Assembly: GCF_000308815.1 (NCBI RefSeq)
Contig: NZ_BAFX01000110.1
Location: forward strand, 1-61,996
Reading direction: 5' to 3'
Length of the DNA: 61,996 nt
From: Nocardia concava NBRC 100430
Lineage (GTDB): Bacteria > Actinomycetota > Actinomycetes > Mycobacteriales > Mycobacteriaceae
A program made the translations under genes and the position numbers. Shown here piece after piece: positions 56,216 to 61,996 of this stretch; within the stretch, counting starts at the first letter, position 1; the number at the start of each line of letters is the position of its first letter. Under the pieces are notes generated by a model. The model was not told the DNA's origin and ran no database searches. It was given only the letters and a program-made list of their open reading frames with translations.

Positions 56216-57909
56216 CTGCACAAGTGGAAGCGGCGGAGCCCGAAGTCAATTCGGCGGGCTTCACCCACAAACAGATCCTGGTCATCATGAGCGGCCTGCT
56301 CCTGGGCATGCTGCTGGCCGCCCTGGATCAGACCATCGTGTCGACCTCCATCCGCACCATCGCCGATGAGCTGCACGGCTATTCGGCACAGGCGTGGGTG
56401 ACCACCGCCTACTTGATCACCTCGACCCTGGCCACACCGCTCTACGGCAAGCTCTCGGACATGTACGGCCGCAAGCCGTTCTACCTGGCCGCCATCTCCA
56501 TCTTCGTGGTCGGCTCGCTGGCCTGTTCGATGGCGACGTCGATGTACGAGCTGGCCGCATACCGGGCCTTCCAGGGCCTGGGCGCGGGCGGCCTGATGTC
56601 GCTGGCGCTGACCATCATGGGCGATATCGTCTCTCCCCGTGAGCGCGCCCGCTACCAGGGCTACTTCCTGGCCGTGTTCGGCACCTCCAGCGTGGTGGGC
56701 CCGGTCGTCGGCGGCCTGCTGTCGGGCACCGACAGCATCCTGGGCGTCACCGGCTGGCGCTGGGTGTTCCTGGTGAACGTGCCGGTCGGCATTCTCGCGC
56801 TGGCCGTGGTTACCCGCGTGCTCAAGCTGCCCAAGCGCCCCGTCACCAAGGTGCCGATCGACTGGATGGGCATCTCCGCGCTGATCGTCGGCCTGGTGCC
56901 GCTGCTGGTGGTGGCCGAGCAGGGTCGCGAATGGGGTTGGACCAGTGGGCATTCGCTGTTCTGCTACATCCTGGGCGCGCTGGGCATCCTGGCCTTCATC
57001 GCCGTCGAGGCCAAGCAGGGCGACGCCGCGCTGATCCCGCTGCGCATGTTCAAGAACTCCACCTTCGCGCTCGGCGTGGTCATCTCGGTGGTGGTCGGTG
57101 CGGCCATGTTCGGCGGCATCACCCTGCTGCCGCAGTACCTGCAGGTGGTCCAGGGCGCGAGCCCGACCAAGGCGGGTCTGCTCATGCTGCCGCTGGTGGC
57201 GGGCATGATGACCGGTTCGATCATGGCCGGTCAGCTGATCTCGAAGACCGGGCGGTACAAGTACTTCCCGCCGGTCGGCGCGTTCCTGCTGACCTCGGGA
57301 CTGTTCCTGCTGCACTTCGTCTCCGCGGATACGAAGCTGTGGGTCGTCATGATCTTCATGGCCATCACCGGCTTCGGCCTGGGCAACCTGATGCAGCCGC
57401 TGACCCTGGCGCTGCAGAACGCGTTGCCGCCCAAGGACATGGGCGTGTCCACCGCGGCCGCGACCTTCTTCCGCCAGATCGGCGGCACCCTGGGTGTGGC
57501 GGTGTTCCTGTCGGTGCTGTTCACGCAGCTGGCCCCGAACATCACCACCTCGCTCGAGGGCGTGCGGAGCGACCCGGCCTACGTGCAGGCCGCCACCGAG
57601 GCGGTCAAGGGTCCGGACTCGGTCGACAAGAAGGTCGTGCTCGGCCTGTCGAACGAGAAGACCGCTCCCGCGGTCGTGGGTCAGGTGCTCAATGACAGTT
57701 CGGTCATCCAGCAGCTGAATCCGACGCTGGCGCATCCCTTCAAGGAAGGCTTCGCCAAGTCCATGGACCGGGTGTTCCTCTCGGCCACCGTGGTGGCGCT
57801 GATCGGCTTCATCCTGGTGCTGTTCTGGAAGGAGGTGCCGCTGCGGACCGCGGGCGGCATCCAGGCCCGCAAGGAGGCCGTCGAAGAGGCGGACGTGGCG
57901 GCGCTGTAA
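56212..57909 (+). CDS. MFS multidrug exporter, DHA2 (EmrB/QacA) family
   Basis: A 565-aa transporter with fourteen hydrophobic segments. It has L-A-A-L-D-Q-T-I-V-S-T-S-I-R-T-I (helix 1, with the D-Q-T-I-V signature), Y-G-K-L-S-D-M-Y-G-R-K (motif A), R-A-F-Q-G-L-G-A-G-G (motif B), G-P-V-V-G-G (motif C). A ~70-residue outside loop lies before the last helix. Proton-driven export of hydrophobic drugs or lipids is the family role. It is translationally coupled to the MarR gene and ends with a strong terminator. Confidence 0.95.
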   Translation: MTAQVEAAEPEVNSAGFTHKQILVIMSGLLLGMLLAALDQTIVSTSIRTIADELHGYSAQAWVTTAYLITSTLATPLYGKLSDMYGRKPFYLAAISIFVVGSLACSMATSMYELAAYRAFQGLGAGGLMSLALTIMGDIVSPRERARYQGYFLAVFGTSSVVGPVVGGLLSGTDSILGVTGWRWVFLVNVPVGILALAVVTRVLKLPKRPVTKVPIDWMGISALIVGLVPLLVVAEQGREWGWTSGHSLFCYILGALGILAFIAVEAKQGDAALIPLRMFKNSTFALGVVISVVVGAAMFGGITLLPQYLQVVQGASPTKAGLLMLPLVAGMMTGSIMAGQLISKTGRYKYFPPVGAFLLTSGLFLLHFVSADTKLWVVMIFMAITGFGLGNLMQPLTLALQNALPPKDMGVSTAAATFFRQIGGTLGVAVFLSVLFTQLAPNITTSLEGVRSDPAYVQAATEAVKGPDSVDKKVVLGLSNEKTAPAVVGQVLNDSSVIQQLNPTLAHPFKEGFAKSMDRVFLSATVVALIGFILVLFWKEVPLRTAGGIQARKEAVEEADVAAL

Positions 57910-57921
57910 TAGCCGGATGAC

Positions 57922-57957
57922 CGATGCCCCCGTCGCGGAAACGCGGCGGGGGCATCG
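57922..57957 (+). terminator. intrinsic terminator after the MarR-exporter operon
   Basis: A 16-bp stem (57922-57937 with 57942-57957, one G-U pair) closes a GAAA tetraloop and is followed by TCATTTCACATTT. It starts 13 bp after the exporter stop. This is the most stable terminator of the window. Confidence 0.93.
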
Positions 57958-58061
57958 TCATTTCACATTTCGGGCGCTTTTCTGTGAGTTACTGGGGAGC
58001 GAGCAGTGAGCTTGTTGTGAACCCCTTTGTCCACAAGGTCCGATTCGAACCCGAGGATGTG

Positions 58062-58340
58062 ATGAGGTTTATGTCTGCCCCTCGACTTGTCGCCGCCGCA
58101 GTGCTGGTGCTCGCGCTGGGCTCCGGTCCCCTGACCGTCGCCACCGCGACCGCCGGGCCGGTCAATCCGAGTTTCCCCAATCCGGGAGCGCCCGACTCCG
58201 GACAGCAGCCGAAGAAGGACGAACACATCGACAAGGCCGAAAAGCTGGGTGGCGGCCTCATTACGAAGGCGATCGATTCGGTGGCCGAGACCCTGAAGTG
58301 CACGCTCAATATCCCGCTCCCGACAGTGAAGTGCGGGTAG
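58062..58340 (+). CDS. small secreted protein, 92 aa
   Basis: ATG 58062 (GAGG upstream; ATG 58071 possible) opens a signal peptide: RLVAAAVLVLALGSGPLTVA with A-T-A cleavage near residue 29. The mature part is Pro/Asn-rich at first (P-V-N-P-S-F-P-N-P-G-A-P-D-S-G-Q-Q). It then has a helix (H-I-D-K-A-E-K-L-G-G-G-L-I) and ends with two cysteines (L-K-C-T-L-N-I-P-L-P-T-V-K-C-G), likely a disulfide. I do not recognise a family. It is convergent with the SRAP gene, 25 bp apart. Confidence 0.72.
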   Translation: MRFMSAPRLVAAAVLVLALGSGPLTVATATAGPVNPSFPNPGAPDSGQQPKKDEHIDKAEKLGGGLITKAIDSVAETLKCTLNIPLPTVKCG

Positions 58341-58359
58341 CGGACCGAATACCCTCGCG

Positions 58360-58390
58360 GGCCGGTTAGATCAGGCTGATCTGACCGGCC
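58360..58390. terminator. near-perfect palindrome over the SRAP stop codon
   Basis: ggccggttagatcag (58360-58374) and ctgatctgaccggcc (58376-58390) differ from perfect symmetry at one base. The hairpin includes the SRAP stop codon (58366-58368) and lies 19 bp after the secreted-protein stop. It probably serves as terminator for both convergent genes. Confidence 0.7.
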
Positions 58391-59133
58391 TGTTCGTTTA
58401 CCTGGCCCAATAGCTCGGGGCCGTTGTTCTTGACGCTGTTCACCAGCGAGGGCACCTCACGCATGAGGATGTCCGAAACCGCTTCGGGGGACGGCGTTTC
58501 CAGTAGTTCTTCCGGAGCCGGGTGATCCGGGTCCAGCCAGGCTTCCCAGTGCTCGCGCGGCATGGGCAGCGGCATGCGGTCGTGGATCTTGGTCAGATCG
58601 CCGACCGAATCGGTGGTCAGGATGGTGCACGACAGCAGCGGCTTCGCCTCGTCGCCCAGGCTGCGGTCGCGCCAGACCGACCAGAGCCCGGCCATGTAGA
58701 GCCGTCCGCCATCCGACTTGGACATGAAATACGGCCGCTTGACGGCCTTTCCGAGCGAATCCTGCTCGGTGACCCACTCGTACCAGCCGTCCATGGGCAC
58801 CAGGCAGCGGCGCTTCTTGACCGCGTCCCGGAACGACGCCGTGGTGGCGGCCTTGTCGGCGCGGGCATTGAACAGCGGCTTGCCCTTGACCGGGACGCCG
58901 GGCTCGGAGGCCTTGGTCCACACGGGGATCAGGCCCCAGCGCATGGCGCGGATGCGCAGCGTGGCGGGGTCCTCCGGGTGATCGCGGTCGTGTCGTTCCA
59001 CGACGGTGAGCACCTGATTGGTCGGGGCCACGTTGTAATTGGGGTTGAAGCCTTTGTCGTCGGTCTCGTCGATAGCGTCGAGTTCGACGGCCAGCTTCGC
59101 GGGATTCGTCGTTGTCGCGTACCTACCGCACAT
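58366..59133 (-). CDS. SRAP/SOS-response-associated peptidase (YedK/HMCES family)
   Basis: A 255-aa SRAP protein. M-C-G-R-Y-A gives Cys2 as N-terminal residue after Met removal, the residue that crosslinks to abasic sites. The active site continues with N-Y-N-V-A-P-T, F-N-A-R-A-D (Asn), G-W-Y-E-W (Glu) and I-H-D-R-M-P (His). YedK/HMCES proteins shield abasic sites in single-stranded DNA by a DNA-protein crosslink. I fixed the start at ATG 59133 because the enzyme requires Cys2; upstream ATGs would block it. The homologue Rv3226c is next to aroA in M. tuberculosis, also as here. Confidence 0.95.
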   Translation of the reverse strand: MCGRYATTTNPAKLAVELDAIDETDDKGFNPNYNVAPTNQVLTVVERHDRDHPEDPATLRIRAMRWGLIPVWTKASEPGVPVKGKPLFNARADKAATTASFRDAVKKRRCLVPMDGWYEWVTEQDSLGKAVKRPYFMSKSDGGRLYMAGLWSVWRDRSLGDEAKPLLSCTILTTDSVGDLTKIHDRMPLPMPREHWEAWLDPDHPAPEELLETPSPEAVSDILMREVPSLVNSVKNNGPELLGQVNEQAGQISLI

Positions 59134-59202
59134 GCCGACCATGCTGCCACCGGCCACCGACACGCACCAGAAATGACGCTCACGAAATGAATCGCCCACG
59201 AT

Positions 59203-59248
59203 GTGATGGCAATTGACATCACTTGGGCGGTGTGAGACGTTCGTCTCA
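59203..59248. promoter_or_regulatory. two palindromes upstream of the aldehyde dehydrogenase
   Basis: gtgatg-g-caattg-a-catcac (59203-59222) is symmetric except for one base pair. tgagacg-tt-cgtctca (59233-59248) is a perfect 16-bp palindrome. Both lie in the 149-bp gap between the SRAP start and the dehydrogenase ATG (59283), where a repressor of the TetR or GntR type could act. The regulator is not in the window. Confidence 0.55.
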
Positions 59249-59282
59249 TCACACTCTCATCCTCAAGGGATCGCCGCCAATC

Positions 59283-60791
59283 ATGACTGCAACCGAAACC
59301 GCCCCGCTCGATCAGGCCGACACGCTGACTTCGGTCAACCCCGCCACCGGCGAGACGCTCGCCACCTACCCGATCGACGACGAGGCTGCGGTGCGAGCGG
59401 CCGTCGCCAAGGCCCGGACCGCCGCCGCCACCTGGGGCGCGCTGAGCTACGCCGAGCGCAAGAAGCACATTCTGCGCTGGGGCAGCAAGCTCGTCGAGAA
59501 GTCCGACGAGCTCAGCGAGCTCATCCACGCCGAGAACGGCAAGCCCCTCGACGACGCCTTCCTGGAGCTGATGCTCGCGCTGGAGCACATCAAGTGGGCC
59601 GCCTCCAATGCCGAGAAGGTGCTCAAGGGCAAGAAGGTCGCGCCGGGCGCGTTCATGGCCAACTTCGCCGCGCACCTGGAGTACCGGCCGCTGGGTGTCG
59701 TCGGCATCATCGGGCCGTGGAACTACCCGGTCTACACCCCCAACGGCTCCATCGCCTACGCGCTGGCCGCCGGCAACTGCGTGGTGTTCAAGCCCAGTGA
59801 ATTCTCCACGGGCATCGGCAATTTCGTGGCCAAGTCGTTCGCCGAGGCGAATCCGGAACTCCCCGATGGGGTTTTCGTCACCGTCAACGGCTACGGCGCC
59901 ACCGGTGCGGCACTGGTGAAGTCGGGTGTCGACAAGCTGGCCTTCACCGGATCCACCGCGACCGGCAAGAAGATCATGGCCGCCGCGGCCGAGACCCTCA
60001 CCCCGGTGCTGCTGGAGTGCGGCGGCAAGGACGCGGTGATCGTGGCCGCCGACGCCGACATCAAGGCCGCCGCCGACGCGGTCGCCTGGGGCGCGACGGC
60101 CAACTCCGGCCAGACCTGCGCGGGCGTCGAGCGGGTGTACGTGGACAAGTCGATCGCCGACGAGTTCATCGCCGAGGTCAAGCGCATCCTCACCGATATC
60201 AAGCCGGGTTCGGACGCCAAGGCCTCCTACGGCCCGATGACCATGCCCAGCCAGATCGACATCGTGCGCCGCCACATCGAGGACGCCATCAAGAACGGCG
60301 GCAAGGCCGTGCTCGGCGGGCCCGAATCCGTCAAGGGCCCCTACATCGAACCGGTGGTGCTGGTCGACGTGGACGAGTCCTCGGACGCGGTGTGCGAGGA
60401 GACCTTCGGGCCGACCGTCACCATTCGCACGGTCAACGGCATCGACGAGGCGGTGGAGCTGACCAACAAGAGCAAGTACGGGCTCGGCTCTGCCGTCTAC
60501 TCCAAGAAGCAGGGCATGGAGATCGCCCGGCGCCTGGAGGTCGGCTGCACCTCGGTGAACTCGGTGCTGTCCTACGCCGCGATTTCGGGCCTGCCGTTCG
60601 GTGGCGTCCGCGACTCCGGCATCGGCCGCATCCACGGTGCGCCGGGCCTGCTGGAATTCGCGCGGCCGCATTCGATCGCGGTGCAGCGCTTCACGATTCC
60701 GGGCATGGCGCTGCTGTCCTACACGCGGACCGATCGCACCATGAAGCTGCTGCGCAAGATCGTGCCCCTGGTGCACGGGCGCGCGAAGTAG
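59283..60791 (+). CDS. NAD(P)-dependent aldehyde dehydrogenase
   Basis: A 502-residue ALDH: I-G-P-W-N-Y-P-V-Y (catalytic Asn), F-K-P-S-E-F-S (cofactor Lys), F-T-G-S-T-A-T-G, L-L-E-C-G-G-K-D (general base Glu), S-G-Q-T-C-A-G (nucleophile Cys) and E-E-T-F-G-P. The C terminus is longer than usual and hydrophobic/basic (M-A-L-L-S-Y-T-R-T-D-R-T-M-K-L-L-R-K-I), which may contact the membrane as in fatty-aldehyde dehydrogenases. An upstream in-frame extension is less likely. The substrate may be a medium or long-chain aldehyde. Two palindromes upstream suggest control by a repressor. Confidence 0.93.
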   Translation: MTATETAPLDQADTLTSVNPATGETLATYPIDDEAAVRAAVAKARTAAATWGALSYAERKKHILRWGSKLVEKSDELSELIHAENGKPLDDAFLELMLALEHIKWAASNAEKVLKGKKVAPGAFMANFAAHLEYRPLGVVGIIGPWNYPVYTPNGSIAYALAAGNCVVFKPSEFSTGIGNFVAKSFAEANPELPDGVFVTVNGYGATGAALVKSGVDKLAFTGSTATGKKIMAAAAETLTPVLLECGGKDAVIVAADADIKAAADAVAWGATANSGQTCAGVERVYVDKSIADEFIAEVKRILTDIKPGSDAKASYGPMTMPSQIDIVRRHIEDAIKNGGKAVLGGPESVKGPYIEPVVLVDVDESSDAVCEETFGPTVTIRTVNGIDEAVELTNKSKYGLGSAVYSKKQGMEIARRLEVGCTSVNSVLSYAAISGLPFGGVRDSGIGRIHGAPGLLEFARPHSIAVQRFTIPGMALLSYTRTDRTMKLLRKIVPLVHGRAK

Positions 60792-60838
60792 CCAACTCTC
60801 GGGACTCTCAGGGGTTCCCCCTGAAACCCCCAGGGCAA

Positions 60839-60870
60839 CAACGCCGGTCTCCTGACAGGGACCGGCGTTG
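60839..60870. terminator. terminator after the aldehyde dehydrogenase
   Basis: caacgccggtc (60839-60849) pairs perfectly with gaccggcgttg (60860-60870) across a 10-nt loop. It lies between convergent stops at 60791 and 60876. Confidence 0.85.
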
Positions 60871-60875
60871 GTACG

Positions 60876-61169
60876 TTATGGGTTGGGCGGCAAGGGAGTT
60901 GGGGCGAAGAACTCCTCCAGCGGGGTCGGGCCCGTGTAGCGCTGGCAGTTGCAGCGCGCCCAGGCCTTGATGCCCATGCCGGTCTTGCGGAAGGTCTCGG
61001 CGTGGCAGTGCCCGGCTTCGCGGTCATGCAGGGCCAGGTCGTGGCCGCAGCCGCACATTGCGGGTTGCTGGGCCGCCACCGGCTTGGGGCGGCGGGAGCC
61101 GAATCGGCCCGCGAGCCACCCGCCGCCGACGAGCGCGCCCCCGATGACGAGGCTGATGGGATCGATCAC
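60876..61169 (-). CDS. membrane-anchored Cys/His-rich small protein
   Basis: A 97-aa protein. The N-terminal hydrophobic segment (I-S-L-V-I-G-G-A-L-V-G-G-G-W-L-A-G) is followed by R-F-G-S-R-R-P-K-P. A Cys/His cluster comes next: M-C-G-C-G-H-D-L-A-L-H-D-R-E-A-G-H-C-H-A-E and W-A-R-C-N-C-Q-R-Y-T-G-P. Five cysteines and four histidines in about 40 residues suggest a zinc (or haem/iron) site. The end is Pro-rich. The GTG start is supported by a TATACT six bases upstream. I do not recognise the family. It is divergent from aroA. Confidence 0.72.
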   Translation of the reverse strand: MIDPISLVIGGALVGGGWLAGRFGSRRPKPVAAQQPAMCGCGHDLALHDREAGHCHAETFRKTGMGIKAWARCNCQRYTGPTPLEEFFAPTPLPPNP

Positions 61170-61175
61170 CGGCCC

Positions 61176-61202
61176 AGTATACGTAGTTCTATACGTATAC
61201 GT
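61176..61202. promoter_or_regulatory. AT-rich promoter patch between the Cys/His-rich gene and aroA
   Basis: On the minus strand TATACT (61181-61176) ends six bases before GTG 61169. Next to it the sequence tatacgtatacgt (61190-61202) contains two overlapping 10-bp palindromes, tatacgtata and acgtatacgt. In this GC-rich DNA the patch is exceptional and may hold promoter or operator elements for both genes. Confidence 0.6.
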
Positions 61203-61274
61203 CTAGCTCGAATCGACCGCTCGGGAAACGGACGCAACGCCCGCGACGGCCCGATCGTTTGGGAGGATGGGGAG

Positions 61275-61996
61275 GTGACTTTCTGGCCCGCGCCCCATGT
61301 CCGAGTTCCCGTCCACGCGACCGTGACCCTGCCCGGGTCCAAATCCATTACCAATCGGGCGCTGATCCTCGCCGCGCTGGCGGATCGGCCGTCCACCCTC
61401 ACCGGTGCGCTGCGCAGCCGCGACACCAACCTCATGATCGAGGCGCTGCGGGCCATGGGAACCGGGATCGAGGGCGACGGGGAGACCCTCACCGTCACGC
61501 CGCCGGCCGAATTCTCCAGCGCCATGGTCGATTGCGGGCTGGCGGGCACGGTCATGCGGTTCCTGCCGCCGGTGGCGGCGCTGGCGCACGGCGATGTGGC
61601 CTTCGACGGTGACGAGCAGGCGCGGGCGCGGCCGCTGACCACCATCCTGGACGCGCTGCGGGCGCTGGGCCTCGATATCGACGGCAACCAGCTGCCGTTC
61701 GTGGTGCACGGGACGGGATCGTTGCGCGGCGGGCCGGTCACCATCGACGCGTCCGGGTCCTCGCAGTTCGTATCGGGGCTGCTGCTCTCGGCGGCGCGGT
61801 TCGAGCAGGGCGTCACGGTCAATCACGACGGCGCGGCGCTGCCGTCCATGCCGCACATCGAGATGACGGTGGAGATGCTGCGGCGCGCCGACGTGCGGGT
61901 GGAGGCGCCCAACGATCCGCGCAAGGCGCAGACCTGGACCGTCGCGCCGGGCCCGATTCGCGCGGTGGACTGGGAGATCGAGCCGGACCTGTCCAA
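61275..61996 (+). CDS. aroA: 3-phosphoshikimate 1-carboxyvinyltransferase (EPSP synthase), 3' truncated by the window
   Basis: From GTG 61275 (GGGAGG and GGGGAG just upstream) the frame stays open to the window end, 240 codons, roughly half of the protein. It shows L-P-G-S-K-S-I-T-N-R-A-L (substrate Lys/Ser/Arg loop), C-G-L-A-G-T-V-M-R-F (PEP-binding region; the usual Asn-Ala is Leu-Ala here), R-P-L-T-T-I-L-D-A-L and A-S-G-S-S-Q-F-V-S-G-L-L-L. The enzyme makes EPSP from shikimate-3-phosphate and PEP in the aromatic amino-acid pathway. The position beside the SRAP gene matches M. tuberculosis Rv3226c-Rv3227. Confidence 0.96.
   Translation, partial: MTFWPAPHVRVPVHATVTLPGSKSITNRALILAALADRPSTLTGALRSRDTNLMIEALRAMGTGIEGDGETLTVTPPAEFSSAMVDCGLAGTVMRFLPPVAALAHGDVAFDGDEQARARPLTTILDALRALGLDIDGNQLPFVVHGTGSLRGGPVTIDASGSSQFVSGLLLSAARFEQGVTVNHDGAALPSMPHIEMTVEMLRRADVRVEAPNDPRKAQTWTVAPGPIRAVDWEIEPDLS

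Noticed and set aside
1..61996. tRNA, rRNA, CRISPR arrays, insertion sequences or prophage genes
   Set aside because: None could be recognised: no cloverleaf-like segments, regular spaced repeats, transposases or integrases were seen.

Overview
The window is high-GC actinobacterial chromosome. The gene set (WhiB1, PdtaS, a SigH/RshA pair, the actinobacterial ribosomal peptide bL37, DUF397/DUF5753 regulators, many GTG starts) points to the mycolate-forming Mycobacteriales, most likely Nocardia or a close relative. The genus is an inference; no rRNA or tRNA gene was found to anchor it. From memory, 33.4-62.0 kb follows the gene order of Mycobacterium tuberculosis Rv3205c-Rv3227 (TIGR02569, moeZ, DUF3152, TetR, DUF3107, ferritin-like, rhlE, Rv3212, phosphatase, GNAT, Rv3217c, DAG-kinase-like, whiB1, pdtaS, biotinyl protein, rshA, sigH, SRAP, aroA), with local insertions.

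Layout. 0-13 kb is accessory: the end of a DUF5753/DUF397 pair, small secreted and membrane proteins, an ECF42-type sigma operon (oxidase-like protein, DGPF protein, sigma factor) with a candidate self-promoter, an aldo-keto reductase, a secreted CocE-type hydrolase facing an AraC regulator, VOC proteins, a second hydrolase, and a gene-poor stretch (10.4-12.0 kb). 12-22 kb is catabolic: a LysR-linked SDR and tautomerase, then a TetR-linked minus-strand run (flavin monooxygenase, serine esterase, acyl-CoA ligase, amidohydrolase, SDR) with a perfect 27-bp palindrome between regulator and run.

22-33 kb is nitrogen assimilation. A minus-strand operon narK-nirB-nirD-uroporphyrinogen-III-synthase/wHTH-sirohydrochlorin chelatase imports nitrate/nitrite, reduces nitrite and helps make the siroheme NirB needs. 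A GlnR-like box lies upstream and a terminator follows the chelatase. A CynX-type transporter, a FadR-type regulator and a second NarK lie beside it.

33-53 kb is the conserved core: MoeZ, DUF3152 protease-like protein, RhlE helicase with a long Lys/Arg/Ala tail, PQQ-type propeller, phosphatase-GNAT pair and WhiB1 with a CRP-type site. An ECF sigma factor/DHA2 exporter pair and a GDSL/hydrolase pair are inserted in it. 51-62 kb carries stress control and housekeeping: PdtaS, a biotinyl carrier, the 24-aa bL37, RshA-SigH with a good sigma-H self-promoter and two possible starts, YbaK, a MarR-exporter operon, an SRAP protein, an aldehyde dehydrogenase, and aroA cut by the window end. Several genes appear leaderless (TAnnnT six or seven bases before the start codon), and most convergent pairs are separated by strong hairpins.
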